A DNA stretch of 64,000 nucleotides from Serinicoccus marinus DSM 15273 (GCF_008386315.1 NZ_CP043808.1:1550001-1614000); one strand, 5' to 3'. Shown: positions 37,377-47,854, counted from the stretch's first letter. Made by a program: numbers and translations. Notes: generated by a model not told the origin, from the letters alone.

Positions 37377-38441
37377 TCACCCGTCGTGGCGCCAGGTGGC
37401 GGACACGCCATGCGGGTGGCACTCGGCGAGGAACTCGACCGCGCGGACTCCGTCGCGCCACCGGACCAGGTTGAGGTGGGTCGACTCGGGGTGGTCCGCA
37501 TTCGGGTGCGGGAGGTCGGGCGTGACGTGTGGCGACTCGGCAAAGACCCACGAGAGGCCCCGATCAGCGCCGATCTGGTCGAGAGCCTCGACATAGTCGG
37601 ACCGGCGTCGAGCGGTCAGATAGTTGAGCACCCACGAGTTCATCACGACCGGGTGGCCGTCGAGGTCGTCGACCGCGCTGGCCAGATCATCAACCGCATC
37701 GCCTCGCCGCACCTCGACGGGCTGGTGCTGCGCGATGGCGATGGCACCGTCCAGCCGGTCCAGTCGCTCGAGCTGGTCGGGCCACACGCAGGCTCGTAGC
37801 CAGCGGGCGGCGAGCGGGTTCGCCACGTCGACGGGGTGCTGGTCCAGGCCGAGCCTGTCGACGATCGGTGGCATCGCCCTCGGGACCGGGACCGTCCCGT
37901 CGGTGCGGCACGACACCCGGACAGCGCTCGGGCCGTCGACCGGATGGACGACACGTCCGTCGTAGTCGTAGGAGTACCGGTCGAAGTTGAGCACGAGGCC
38001 GGCGCTGGCACCGATATCCAAGAGGGCGAGCGGCCCGACCTCGTCGGCGAGGCGGGCGAGGACTGGCAGGAAGAGGGCGCAGCGCCCGACCTCGTTGGTC
38101 TGCGTGGAACGCGTCGCGACGGTGCGTTCCAGGTGGGTCCGGTGCGCCACGACGGTCTCCACGAAGGCCCGACCGGGGTCGTCGTCGCGCGGATCCGGGG
38201 CGATCGAGGGGTACCACTGCGCCAGCGGGAGATCGGGGTGTTGCAGCAGGAGGTCGTGGACCGCCGCGAAGAGGAGCACCGGGGTCCGCTGTTCGGGCAC
38301 AGGACAGGCGAACAACAGCGACAGCACGTCGTCACGATCCAGGACGTGGCGCGCGATCCGGGTGTAGAAGGGCGCCTGGCGCTGCATCGTCCGGGCCCAC
38401 TCCCGGAACGGGCGCCGGATCTGATCGAGCTCCTGGGACAC
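37377..38441 (-). CDS. DUF2332 family protein
   Basis: A 354-residue protein of the DUF2332 family: YTRIARHVLDRDDVLSLLFA, TNEVGRCALFLPVLARLADE, then LLDIGASAGLVLNFDRYSYD. The last is a glycine-rich GASAG loop that resembles the SAM-binding motif of methyltransferases. HPVVMNSWVLNYLTARRRSD and WRDGVRAVEFLAECHPHG close the protein. No function is established. The start is GTG 38441, 9 nt after the stop of the HNH endonuclease gene, so the two may be co-transcribed. It is convergent with the HIT gene, with stops abutting. Confidence 0.8.
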   Translation of the reverse strand: MSQELDQIRRPFREWARTMQRQAPFYTRIARHVLDRDDVLSLLFACPVPEQRTPVLLFAAVHDLLLQHPDLPLAQWYPSIAPDPRDDDPGRAFVETVVAHRTHLERTVATRSTQTNEVGRCALFLPVLARLADEVGPLALLDIGASAGLVLNFDRYSYDYDGRVVHPVDGPSAVRVSCRTDGTVPVPRAMPPIVDRLGLDQHPVDVANPLAARWLRACVWPDQLERLDRLDGAIAIAQHQPVEVRRGDAVDDLASAVDDLDGHPVVMNSWVLNYLTARRRSDYVEALDQIGADRGLSWVFAESPHVTPDLPHPNADHPESTHLNLVRWRDGVRAVEFLAECHPHGVSATWRHDG

Positions 38442-38449
38442 CGGGGCCC

Positions 38450-40255
38450 TCACCCGGCTCGTGGCCGGGCAGAGCTGTCCCCCAGCGAGGGGAGCAGGGG
38501 AGGTGCCGAGCGGTGGTCGTGAGCCGGGCGATGGCGGTGTCGTTCGCGAGCCAGGTTGCACCGGTGGCAGAGCCCGCGGCCGTTGTCTGCGGTCGTCGCG
38601 CCGCCGTCCGAGTGCCGGACGACGTGGTCGACGTCGCGGATCGGCGCCCCGCACCAGCGGTTGCGGCAGGTCCGGTCCCGGCTGATGACGAACCGGCGCA
38701 GCTCGCCGGTGAACCGGCGCCGCCGTGAGTCCTGCTCGACCAGCACGTGGGACACCGGGTCGACCCAGAGCCGACGCAGCCACACGACGGCCTCGCGCCG
38801 TTCGGCGGTTGGCTCGGGGTCGCGGTCGGGTTCGCAGGACGGAGCTGGCCTCGAGGCGTCAGGAGACTCGTGGGCCGGCGAGTCGGTGGCGTGGGGAGGG
38901 ACAGGACGTGACGGGGGAGAAGGGGCAGGAGGAGCAGGGAATCCCGGGTGTGCCGGTGGAGTGATCGGTGGCCCGTGGAGCAGGTCGCAGGACGCGTCCG
39001 TGCACCACCCGCTTTCCGGGCAGAGCTCTTGAGAGCTGCTGCCGGGGCCGCTGCCGCCGTCACGACGACTGCTGCTGCCACAGTCACGGCCGTCACCACC
39101 ACGATCGCCACGGCTACGACTGCTGCTTCGGCCATCGACACCGTCACCGCGATCACCACTGCCTCGGCCATCGACACCGTCACCGCGATCACCACTGCCT
39201 CGGCCACCACCATTGCCGTCGCCAACCGCGTCCTCGGGACGCAACAGCTGCCGGGCGACCTCCGCCGGGACAGGGCCGTAGCCCTCGAGCTCCGCCGCGT
39301 CCGACGCACCGCCGAACAGCGCCTGGTCGGTGATGACCAGCCCGACCTCGATGTCGATGCCGTCGACGACCGCCCGGCCGGTGAGCCGCTGGTGCAGCTC
39401 GTCGGCCATGAGCTGGTTGAGTCCGCGCGGATCGCCGCTGGCGCGCGCCGCCGTGGCGTGCGTGCGCAGCGCCGCGTAGCACGCGACGGCCTGGTGCGCC
39501 GGCAGGTGGGCGCTGAGACGTGCCATGACGTCCGGCGCCGGGTGGACCGACACGCCACGGTCCTGCGCCGCCCTGCGGGCCCGCGCGACATAGGCCGCCG
39601 GGTCGATCTCGTAGACCAGGGAGCGTGCCGCACCGGTGATCTCCTGGGTCGAGGACCCGGGCAGGCGCGGCGCGAGCCGGCGGTCCACCTCGGCCCGGTC
39701 CTCCACCGAGAGACAGGTGGTGGCCTCGGTGTCGGCACGCGCCTGCAGCGCGCCGATGTGGCCACCGGTGAGCGCGGCGAGGGTCTGCGGCATCTCCTCG
39801 ACGAGGGCCCGCGCACTGGAGAGCTCGCGCGAGCCCCAGTAGGGGGAGGTCATCCGGGCGTGTGCCAGCTCGTCGGCGACCACCTTGCCCCGTCGCGAGC
39901 GGGGCACGCCGGCAGCCTGCTGCTGCTCCATCTGGGAGTCGCGGAAGTCGACCTGCAGCCGGGCGCTCACCGCCGCCGCGCTCCGGGTCAGCTCCTCCAG
40001 CTGTCGCAGCAGCGCGAGCCGGGCGTCGTCGTCGAGGGCACGCAGGTCGTCGGCGCCCAGCGTCATCAGTGCGTCGCGGCAATCGGTCACCTCGGACAAC
40101 GACCGAGATGGGCCGGGCGCGCAGGCGGCGGGCGAGGAGGCCCCGGAGCTCTGCTCGGAGGCAGCGCTCCGGTAGCAGGGTTGGACGGTACCGGCCCGCG
40201 AGTGCACGACCCCGTGGGTGCTCCCCGCGTCCAGCTCCGGCTGCGGTGCCGCCAT
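38450..40255 (-). CDS. DUF222 / HNH endonuclease domain protein
   Basis: A 601-residue protein of the abundant actinobacterial 13E12-type family. The DUF222 region covers about residues 60-330 (LARLDDDAR-like helices, [40 protein letters not shown]). A long Gly/Ser/Asp and Pro-rich linker follows and includes a 12-residue repeat. The HNH nuclease motif at the end is [20 protein letters not shown], then [21 protein letters not shown], giving the CxxC-flanked HNH zinc site. ATG 40255 has GAGGGGGTGGGCGAG upstream and is preferred over ATG 40357, which lies inside a LexA-like box. The gene sits where pgsA and its neighbours are expected. Its role is not established; the SOS-type box suggests damage induction. 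Confidence 0.85.
   Translation of the reverse strand: MAAPQPELDAGSTHGVVHSRAGTVQPCYRSAASEQSSGASSPAACAPGPSRSLSEVTDCRDALMTLGADDLRALDDDARLALLRQLEELTRSAAAVSARLQVDFRDSQMEQQQAAGVPRSRRGKVVADELAHARMTSPYWGSRELSSARALVEEMPQTLAALTGGHIGALQARADTEATTCLSVEDRAEVDRRLAPRLPGSSTQEITGAARSLVYEIDPAAYVARARRAAQDRGVSVHPAPDVMARLSAHLPAHQAVACYAALRTHATAARASGDPRGLNQLMADELHQRLTGRAVVDGIDIEVGLVITDQALFGGASDAAELEGYGPVPAEVARQLLRPEDAVGDGNGGGRGSGDRGDGVDGRGSGDRGDGVDGRSSSRSRGDRGGDGRDCGSSSRRDGGSGPGSSSQELCPESGWCTDASCDLLHGPPITPPAHPGFPAPPAPSPPSRPVPPHATDSPAHESPDASRPAPSCEPDRDPEPTAERREAVVWLRRLWVDPVSHVLVEQDSRRRRFTGELRRFVISRDRTCRNRWCGAPIRDVDHVVRHSDGGATTADNGRGLCHRCNLARERHRHRPAHDHRSAPPLLPSLGDSSARPRAG
39128..39206. repeat. 36-bp tandem repeat inside the HNH gene linker
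   Basis: Two exact 36-bp units (39128-39163, 39164-39199) and a 7-bp partial third. Being a multiple of three they add two copies of the 12-residue unit [12 protein letters not shown] in the protein. Exact identity shows recent expansion, by slippage or unequal exchange. Confidence 0.9.
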
Positions 40256-40341
40256 CTCGCCCACCCCCTCGGTGCGCTCGGTCGACCAGACCCCCTCGAT
40301 CTGGTTCCTGTCTCCGACACTACCCGAGGCCACCGACAGAC

Positions 40342-40357
40342 TCGAACATCTGTCCAC
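40342..40357 (-). promoter_or_regulatory. LexA (SOS)-like box upstream of the HNH endonuclease gene
   Basis: TCGAACATCTGTCCAC matches the actinobacterial SOS consensus TCGAAC-N4-GTTCGA perfectly in one half and at three of six bases in the other. The last 15 bases are identical to the box in front of ruvC at 47132. It lies 87-102 nt before the ATG. Confidence 0.6.
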
Positions 40358-40538
40358 AGCGTGTCGCGGGGGGCCATCCCGCCCTCAGCATCCCCATCGC
40401 CGGCCACCCTGCGTCACCCACGCACCTCCTGGCCCGGTGGCCGCACCACCCCGCCGTAGACTTGACCTCATCCCGGTGAGGCCCACCCGTGCGGCCCCGC
40501 CCACGGCATACCCGCACCGCACGAGAGGCCACCCCCGC

Positions 40539-41437
40539 ATGTCCGAGCCCACCCAGCACACCACCGGCACCACGCGCGTGAAGCGCGGCATGGCCGACAT
40601 GCTCAAGGGCGGCGTCATCATGGACGTCGTCACCCCCGAGCAGGCGAAGATCGCCGAGGACGCCGGCGCGGTCGCCGTCATGGCGCTGGAGCGGGTGCCG
40701 GCCGACATCCGCGCGCAGGGTGGCGTGTCGCGGATGAGCGACCCGGACATGATCGACGGCATCATCGAGGCCGTCTCCATCCCGGTCATGGCCAAGGCCC
40801 GCATCGGGCACTTCGTCGAGGCGCAGGTGCTGCAGAGCCTCGGGGTGGACTACGTCGACGAGTCCGAGGTGCTGACCCCGGCCGACTACAGCAACCACAT
40901 CGACAAGTGGGCCTTCACCGTGCCCTTCGTCTGCGGCGCGACCCACCTGGGCGAGGCGCTGCGCCGCATCACCGAGGGTGCGGCGATGATCCGGTCAAGG
41001 GGGAGGCCGGCACCGGCGACGTCTCCAACGCGACCACGCACATGCGCTCGATCCGGGCCGAGATCGCGCGGCTCACCTCGATGGCGCCGGACGAGCTGTA
41101 CGTCGCGGCCAAGGAGCTGCAGGCGCCCTACGACCTGGTGCGCGAGGTGGCGGAGCAGGGCAAGCTCCCGGTCGTGCTCTTCACGGCCGGCGGCATCGCG
41201 ACCCCCGCGGACGCCGCGATGATGATGCAGCTCGGCGCCGAGGGCGTCTTCGTCGGCTCGGGCATCTTCAAGTCGGGCAACCCCGGTCAGCGGGCCGCCG
41301 CCATCGTCAAGGCGACCACCTTCCACGACGACCCCGACACGCTCGCGGAGGTCTCCCGCGGCCTGGGCGAGGCCATGGTCGGCATCAACGTCGACGACAT
41401 CCCGCAGCCGCACCGGCTGGCCGAGCGCGGCTGGTGA
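40539..41437 (+). CDS. pdxS: Pyridoxal 5'-phosphate synthase lyase subunit PdxS, one frameshift
   Basis: About 299 residues of the highly conserved PLP synthase barrel: [40 protein letters not shown] and [20 protein letters not shown], whose Lys forms the Schiff base. Later blocks are [52 protein letters not shown] and [14 protein letters not shown]. PdxS condenses ribose 5-phosphate, glyceraldehyde 3-phosphate and ammonia supplied by PdxT. The frame breaks at about 40992 (ATCCGGTCAAGGGG, expected IRSKGEAG); one missing base explains it. A TAGACT -10 box lies at 40457-40462, 76 nt before the ATG. pdxT is 1.5 kb downstream, separated by an opposite-strand gene. Confidence 0.95.
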
Positions 41438-41452
41438 GCTGAGCCCGGGCGT

Positions 41453-42807
41453 TCAGGCGTCCCGGTATGCCTGTCGCGCCGCACCGGCCTGCCTCACCGC
41501 CCGTAGCACGAGGGCGACCAGCGCCACCAGCAGCGCGCCGCGCAGCAGCATGAGCACACGGCCCCGGTCCACCATGCCGGGATCGCCCACCTCGGCCCCG
41601 TCGAGCAGGTCGGCGGCGACGGAGATCTCGCCGACCGCGGCGCCGGTCCACCCGGGCTCGGCGACCAGCAGCTCCTGCGCTGCGCCGGAGTCGACGTCGA
41701 CCGACCAGAGGTGGAGGCGGAGCGCTGCGGTCTCGGTGTCGTAGGTGGAGACCAGGATCCGGTCGGCGGCGAGCCATCCGAGCGGCTCGGCCATCCGTCC
41801 CGCACCGGCAGGCCTGTCGGTCGTCACGCTCAGGTCCAACGGGTCGGTCGACGTCACCGCCCCACCGTCGAGCGTGCTGACCTGCACGGACCCCGCGCCC
41901 CCCGTGACGACACGTCGCCCGTCCGGGCTGACGGCCGTCGGTCCCAGGTCCAGCCCCAGGTCGAGCCCCGTCGCCACGACCTGCATACCGTCCGCACTGC
42001 GCAGCTCGGCGCCGTCGCCGGTGGACACGAGCAGCCCGCCGTCCTGCGGTAGCGGGGCGATGCCCGTGGTGGCGGCGACCTCGGGCAGCCGCACCGGCTC
42101 GGTCCCCTCCGGCGCGTCAAGGTCGGCCCGACGCACGTCGTAGACCACCCGCGGAGGCGCGCCGTCCAGGTAGGAGTACCGGTGGGTGTCGTCCTCCACC
42201 AGGCCGACGAAGACCGACCGACCATCGCCCGACCACGCCAGGGGAGTGGTGGAGCGCCCGTCGGGCAGCGGCCAGGTGCGGACCGAGCCGTCCTCGAGGG
42301 ACACCGTGGCGAGGTAGCCGTCGTTGCCGCGCCCACCGACCGCGACGCTGCGCCCGTCCGGTGACAGCAGCATGGGTCCGGGATCGCCCTGGTCGCTCCG
42401 CACGCTCGCGTCGTCGGCGGTGTCGAGCCGCCGGTAGGTTCCGCCGTCCGCCCCCACCGCGATCGCCTGCGGGTAGTCCATGAACTCCACCCCGTAGCCA
42501 TGGGTGAAGCCCATGAGCGCCGGGCCCGCCGGGGACCGCTCCACGGTGGCGGGCAGGTGCGCGTAGGCGGGGAACGGGTCGGGCAGCGTCGACGGTGCCG
42601 CCCCGCCGGAGGGCGAGGGCGTCGGCCCGGAGAGCAGCAGCGGCAGCACGAGCAGCAGCGCCGCCACGACCGCGGCGAGGAGCAGCGCGCCGACCGGCCG
42701 GCGCGCTCGCGCCCCGCAGGACTGGCGGGCGGCACCTCGCGCAGGTCGGCCAGCAGCCCCCGGAGGGCGCGGAGGGCGCGGTCCTTGCGCGGGTCAGTCA
42801 CGGTCAT
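41453..42807 (-). CDS. Membrane-anchored beta-propeller protein of unknown function, one frameshift
   Basis: About 451 residues. A cytoplasmic N-terminus of about 40 residues ([20 protein letters not shown]) precedes a membrane segment [20 protein letters not shown]. An extracytoplasmic part follows with TolB/WD40-like propeller repeats ([50 protein letters not shown]). A second membrane segment near the end is [15 protein letters not shown]. The frame breaks at about 42695, and one missing base in GGCCGGCCGG restores it. It separates pdxS from pdxT, on the opposite strand, which is an insertion relative to the usual pdxST arrangement. Confidence 0.65.
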
Positions 42808-42960
42808 CGACAGCCTCCTTCATCCGGGCCAGCCTCCCACCGCGCGAGGTAGGCCCGGTGCCTCCACACACCTCAGTCTCCCGGGTCGGCCGGATCGTTC
42901 CCTGATGACCTGTTCCGGGACGACCTCGGTATACCCGCCAGGACCGGGCAGCGACCGCTC

Positions 42961-42966
42961 TACACT
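42961..42966 (+). promoter_or_regulatory. -10 box (TACACT), leaderless-type, of pdxT
   Basis: TACACT ends 7 nt before GTG 42974. pdxT therefore has its own promoter instead of relying on pdxS. Confidence 0.5.
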
Positions 42967-42973
42967 GCGGGCC

Positions 42974-43572
42974 GTGACCTCTGTGACCGTCGGCGTGCTC
43001 GCCGTCCAGGGCGACGTGCGCGAGCACCTCGCCGCGCTCCGGTCCGCCGGTGCCGACACCCGCGCGGTGCGGCGCCCGGCGGAGCTCGAGCAGGTCGACG
43101 GCCTGGTCGTCCCCGGCGGGGAGTCCACCACGATCGACCGCCTGTGCCGCATCTTCGGCCTGCACGAGCCGATCCGTGCCCGGATCGCCGGCGGTATGCC
43201 CGTCTACGGCTCGTGCGCCGGGATGATCCAGCTCGCCGACGAGATCCTCGACGGCCACCGGGAGCAGCAGACCTTCGGCGGCATCGACATGACGGTGCGG
43301 CGCAACGCCTTCGGCCGGCAGGTCGACAGCTTCGAGGCCGACCTGCACCTCTCCGGGCTGCGCGACCCGCAGCGCCCGGTCCGGGCCGTCTTCATCCGCG
43401 CGCCTGGGTCGAGCGCGTCGGCGACGGCGTGGAGGTCCTCGCCGCGACCGACGGTCATCCCGTGGCGGTCCGCCAGGGTGGCCTCCTCGCGACCAGCTTC
43501 CACCCCGAGGTGACCGGTGACCACCGGGTGCACGAGCTCTTCGTGCAGATGGTGCACGCTCAGCGCAGGTAG
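42974..43572 (+). CDS. pdxT: Pyridoxal 5'-phosphate synthase glutaminase subunit PdxT, one frameshift
   Basis: About 199 residues of class I glutaminase. The N-terminus [20 protein letters not shown] is diagnostic. [14 protein letters not shown] is the glutamine-binding motif, the catalytic Cys is in [14 protein letters not shown], and the catalytic His-Glu pair is in [17 protein letters not shown]. It releases ammonia that is channelled to PdxS. The frame breaks at about 43405 (CGCGCGCCTGGGTC, expected RAPWVERVG), one C missing. The 3' end overlaps the convergent cell-wall protein gene by 13 nt. Confidence 0.93.
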
Positions 43573-45909
43573 CGAGCCAGCCGATCCATCGTCGGTCTCG
43601 TGATGCCGCCGGTCCCGCCGAGGACGTACATCGACCGCGGCCGCAGGTGGCTCAGCGCCTGGTCGGCGCCGGCCGCGACGCGGTCACCCGGGGTCAGCAC
43701 GAGCGGTGCGTCGTGACGGCCCGCCAGCGCGGCAGCCACGAGCGCGTCCGGGAAGTCGGTGCCGAGCGCCACGAAGGCCGGGTCGGGCCGCGCGGGAAGG
43801 TCGCCGCGATCCGGGCCGCGGTGCGGTAGCGGTCGTCCCCGGCCCAGCGCACGACGCCGCCGGAGGCATATTGCCGGGCCTGCCGCACGACGGTGTCGGT
43901 GACGGCGCCGTCGCCGCCGAGCACGACGATCTCGCGCGGCTGCAGGCGCCGCAGCGCGCGCGGATCGTGGTGCTCGGCAGACCTTCCGGTCGCGTCAGCA
44001 GCAGCGGTGCCTGCTGCCCGTTGGCGACCGCGGCCCCGGCGAGCGCGTCGGGGAAGTCGCGGCCGCTGGCCAGCAGCACCCGGTCCACCCGGCTCGGGTA
44101 GTAGCCCGCGAGCGCGGCGGCGGTGCCGTAGCGGTCGGTGCCCGCCACCCGGTCGACCCGGCCGGTGCGGGCATACCCGCGCAGGTCTCGCAGCACGCCA
44201 CCCGAGACGGCGTCGGTGCCGCCGAGGACGACGAGCCGGTCGGGGCGGAGCCGCTCCAGGGCACGGGTCGTGGCGCCGGGCAGCCGGTCGTGGCGGGTCA
44301 GCAGCAGCGGGGCGTCGTAGACCCCGGCACGGGCCGACGCCGCCAGCGCGTCCGGGTAGTCCTGCCCGGAGACGACGTAGACGACGCCCACCCCGGGGCT
44401 CCACTGCTCGGCGACGCGCGCGGCGGTGCCGTAGCGGTCGGTGCCGCTGAGGCGCACCGGCTTCGTCGGGGTCGGCGCCGCCCCCGCGAAGGTGAAGTAG
44501 TCCGATGACAGTCCCTCGGACCACGTCGGCCAGTAGCGGGAGAGCATGAGGCCGGTCCCGGTGGCGTGCGCGTAGGTGTAGGCACCGCCGGAGGTGAAGC
44601 CCTCCACCCGGGCGGTGAGGATGCGGCCGCCCCACGCGCCGACCCCGTCCCGGGTGAGCACCTGGACCCGCTCGACGCGATGGATGCCGTAGCGCTGCTG
44701 CAGCGCGGTCCGGGGCAGCGATGCGCTCCACCGGTGCCGCGGGTTGGCCGGCGTCGCGTCGTAGGGGTCCTTCTGCGCGCGCAGGTAGTCGTGCCCGTTT
44801 CCGGCGGCGATGGTCTGGCCGCCGGTCGAGGCGGAGTACATCGTGGTCGCCAGCCGCCGGCCCTGCGGGAAGGCGAAGGTCAGCACCTCACCGGCGGTGT
44901 CGTCGACGGCGGCGTTGTTGGCGGAGTACTCGTAGGAGAGGAGGGAACCGTCGCCGCGGCGCACGCCACGACCGCGGTAGGCCTGGCACGCGGTGCTGTC
45001 GCAGATGTCGTAGTAGGAGGTGCTCGCGCTGCGGCGGGCGTAGGTGCGCGCGGCCACGGACTGCGCCCGCAGCGCCTCGGGGTGGAAGGACGGACCCATC
45101 TCGGCGGCCACGACCGAGCGCAGGTAGTGCTGCTCGGGCAGGTGGTTGACGGTGGCCAGGGCCGAGCTGCCGTGGTGGGTCGCGGTGAGGGCGCCGCGGT
45201 AGACCCGCCGGCTGCCGCCGGGCAGGTAAAGGTCGACCGTCCCCTCTTGCGCGGAGGAGAAGGTGACCGGGCAGCGGCGGGACATGCCCGAGGGCCACCA
45301 GGAGGACCAGGTGGAACCGTCATACCCCTCGAGCACGCAGGACGTCGCCGAGGAGGTCGTCGCGCGCACCCGCCACTGGCTGCGTCCGGAGGGCAGGGCG
45401 TAGGTGCGGCTGCCCGGTGCGGCAGAGACCCGCAGGCCGGAGCGGTGCGCCACCCGGGTGACCCCGTCGCCGTCGATGGTGATGCCCACCGAGATGTCCT
45501 GGGCGGACCAGGTCTCCAGCCGGGTGCCGGGGTAGTAGAAGTCGACGATCTCCTCGTGCGACAGGCCCTCGAGGCCCGCGCCGTGGGCCCCCCACTGCGA
45601 CATGCCGATCCGGTGGCCGTAGCCGCCGCCGGTGATGTCGTAGCTGCCGTCGGCGGGCACCGGGTAGACCTCCGAGCCCGGCACCGGCGCCGGGAGCACG
45701 TCGTCGGTGGTGACGACCGTGGTCTCGCCCAGGTCCTCGGCGCTCTCCGGCTCGGGCGCGGCCTGCGCCTGCTGGGCCCAGGGGAGCGAGCTGCCGGACG
45801 CAGGGTCCGCGAGGTCGGGCTCGGGCGCTGCGGGGCTGGCGGACGCGGGGGCACCCGTGAGGGACACCACGAGTGCGAGCGCGAGCCCTGCGACGGAGGG
45901 ACGTCGCAC
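43560..45909 (-). CDS. Secreted SpoIID/LytB-domain protein with three cell-wall-binding (CWB2) repeats, two frameshifts
   Basis: About 783 residues. The signal peptide is [19 protein letters not shown]. The SpoIID-like domain includes [55 protein letters not shown] and [19 protein letters not shown], the core of amidase-enhancer/lytic transglycosylase proteins that act on denuded peptidoglycan. Three cell-wall-binding type 2 units follow, each recognisable by [46 protein letters not shown] and [10 protein letters not shown] or close copies. The frame breaks at about 43960 and 43790 within the last two repeats. GTG 45909 behind GAGGAG is the start. Remodelling of peptidoglycan at the cell surface is inferred. 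Confidence 0.85.
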
Positions 45910-46239
45910 GATGACTCCTCGTCGAGTAGGGGTGGTCGAGCAGGGACCGGCCCGAGCCACCCTCCACTATGCGGCACCCGGGGGTGGTGGGACAAGAGTG
46001 AGGCGTGGGGTATGCCCGGCCCCGGGTCAGCCGGGCGGCAGCTGCATCAGCAGCAGGTCGGGGGCGCCCTCCGGCACCCAGTCCGGCCGGATCGCCCCGA
46101 TCTGCGCGCCCGGATCTGCACCTCACGAGGGTCCCCCGGCATGCGGGTAGCCTAGGGCGTCGATCCCTGCCGCCGCGTCGAGGTCCCGAGGGACCTGTGC
46201 GAGCGGCATACCCCGAGACGACGGATGCGAGGACACCGG
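45910..46239. other. 330-nt divergent intergenic region
   Basis: It holds the upstream regions of the cell-wall protein gene and yebC, two copies of the GGCATAC/GTATGCC word (46010, 46205) and TAGCCT near 46149 as a possible yebC -10. On the minus strand, 46027-46142 could encode a peptide ending [20 protein letters not shown], which looks like a genuine protein end but lacks a continuous frame. I see no other gene. Confidence 0.4.
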
Positions 46240-47009
46240 ATGAGTGGTCACTCCAAGTGGGCGACGACCAAGCACAAGAAGGCCGCGATCGACGCCAAGC
46301 GCGGCAAGCTCTTCGCCAAGCTCATCAAGAACATCGAGGTCGCCGCGCGCATGGGTGGGGGAGACCCGACCGGCAACCCGACGCTCTACGACGCCATCCA
46401 GAAGGCCAAGAAGAGCTCGGTCCCCACGACAACATCGACCGGGCCGTCAAGCGCGGCTCCGGCGCGGAGGCGGGCGGCGCGAGCTACGAGGCCCTGGTCT
46501 ACGAGGGGTATGCCCCCGGCGGGGTCGCGCTCTACATCGAGTGCCTCACCGACAACAAGAACCGCGCCGTCATGGAGGTGCGCACCGCGCTCACCCGCAA
46601 CGGCGGCTCGATGGCCGACAGCGGCTCGGTGGCCTACCTCTTCGAGCGCAAGGGCCAGGTCGTGGTGCCCAAGGAGCAGGAGGGCGGCGAGACCGGCGAG
46701 GACGCGCTGCTCGAGATCGTGCTGGAGTCCGGGGCCGAGGAGGTCGAGGACCTCGGCGAGTCCTTCGAGGTCATCTCCGAGGCCGGTGACGTCGTGGCGG
46801 TGCGCACCGCGCTGCAGGAGGCGGGCATGGACTACGACTCGGCCGAGGTGACCTTCGTGCCGAGCATGCAGGTGCCGCTGGACGTCGACGGCGCCAAGAA
46901 GGTCATCCGGGTCGTGGACGCGCTCGAGGACTGCGACGACGTGCAGAACGTCTACTCCAACGCCGACATCTCCGACGAGGTCCTGGCGCAGCTCGACGAG
47001 GCCGAGTAG
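46240..47009 (+). CDS. yebC: YebC/PmpR family regulatory or translation protein, one frameshift
   Basis: About 256 residues, following the family closely: [40 protein letters not shown] and [17 protein letters not shown]. Then in the next frame come [51 protein letters not shown] and [20 protein letters not shown]. One base is missing at about 46426 (GTCCCCACGACAAC, expected SVPNDNIDRA). YebC homologues are described as transcription regulators and, in some bacteria, as factors easing ribosome stalling at proline tracts. It is directly upstream of ruvC, as in most actinobacteria. Confidence 0.93.
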
Positions 47010-47131
47010 TCGCGAGCGGCGCGTGCTTGACTGCTCGGAGCAGAAAGGACCCGTGAGCGCAGCGAGGTCCACGCTGTCTCCGATGGTGTGTCGCGGCCGG
47101 GGAGCGGCGGCGAGGCTGTGTAGCGTGGAGT

Positions 47132-47147
47132 CCGAACATCTGTCCAC
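47132..47147 (+). promoter_or_regulatory. LexA (SOS)-like box and promoter of ruvCAB
   Basis: CCGAACATCTGTCCAC shares 15 of 16 bases with the box before the HNH gene and fits one half of TCGAAC-N4-GTTCGA. It begins 5 nt after TAGCGT (47121-47126), a likely -10, so a bound repressor would cover the start point. ruvC ATG is at 47168. Confidence 0.65.
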
Positions 47148-47167
47148 ACCTGCGGAACGGGAGCGGA

Positions 47168-47854
47168 ATGCGCGTGCTCGGCGTCGACCCCGGCCTGACC
47201 CGGTGCGGTCTGGGGGTGGTCGAGGGGCTCCCCGGGCGCCAGCTGCGGCTCGTCGAGGTCGGTGTGGTGCGGACACCGCCGAGCGAGGACCCGGCGGAGC
47301 GGCTGCTCACCCTGCAGACCGAGCTGGACGAGTGGTTCGCCCGGACCCGCCCGGAGGCAGTGGCCGTGGAGCGGGTCTTCGCCAGCACGCGCAACAGCAG
47401 CATCATGGGCGTGGCGCAGGCCTCGGCGCTGCCGCTGCTGGCCGCAGCCCGGCTGGGGCTCCCGGTCGTGCTGCACACGCCGTCGGAGGTCAAGGCCGCG
47501 GTCACCGGCAACGGCCGGGCCGACAAGGGCCAGGTGACGCGCATGGTCACCCGGATCCTCACCCTGGAGCAGGCGCCCCGACCGGCCGACGCCGCCGACG
47601 CGCTGGCGCTGGCCATCTGCCACCTGTGGCGCGGGGGGTCGCAGGCTCGGCTGGAGGGTGAGGCCGGTGGCTCCGACCGCTTGAAGGACGCCGAGCGCGC
47701 AGCAGCCAGGGCGCGGCCCAACCGGCTGGCCCAGCTCCACGACGAGCACCGCACGGCGGCCCGGTCCGCTGCCGCCCGGGCCTCGGCCCGCGCTGGCGGT
47801 CGCGTCACCAGCACCGTCACCACCGCCACCAGCAGCAGGAGGAACCCCCGGTGA
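47168..47854 (+). CDS. ruvC: Holliday junction endonuclease RuvC with extended C-terminal tail
   Basis: RuvC cuts Holliday junctions held by RuvAB. The RNase H-like fold is clear: [20 protein letters not shown] (first catalytic Asp), [20 protein letters not shown] (Glu), [20 protein letters not shown] and [14 protein letters not shown] (two Asp). The core ends near residue 160. The remaining about 70 residues are Ala/Arg/Thr-rich and look disordered, making the protein 228 residues against about 170-190 usually. ATG 47168 follows GGGAGCGGA. The TGA overlaps the GTG of ruvA. Confidence 0.95.
   Translation: MRVLGVDPGLTRCGLGVVEGLPGRQLRLVEVGVVRTPPSEDPAERLLTLQTELDEWFARTRPEAVAVERVFASTRNSSIMGVAQASALPLLAAARLGLPVVLHTPSEVKAAVTGNGRADKGQVTRMVTRILTLEQAPRPADAADALALAICHLWRGGSQARLEGEAGGSDRLKDAERAAARARPNRLAQLHDEHRTAARSAAARASARAGGRVTSTVTTATSSRRNPR

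Noticed and set aside
39080..39230. Regular repeat array in the HNH gene considered as a CRISPR
   Set aside because: Two exact tandem units without spacers, in frame with the protein, are a coding minisatellite, not a CRISPR.
40258..40357. ATG 40357 as start of the HNH endonuclease
   Set aside because: This codon lies inside the LexA-like box and has no ribosome-binding site; ATG 40255 has a good one.
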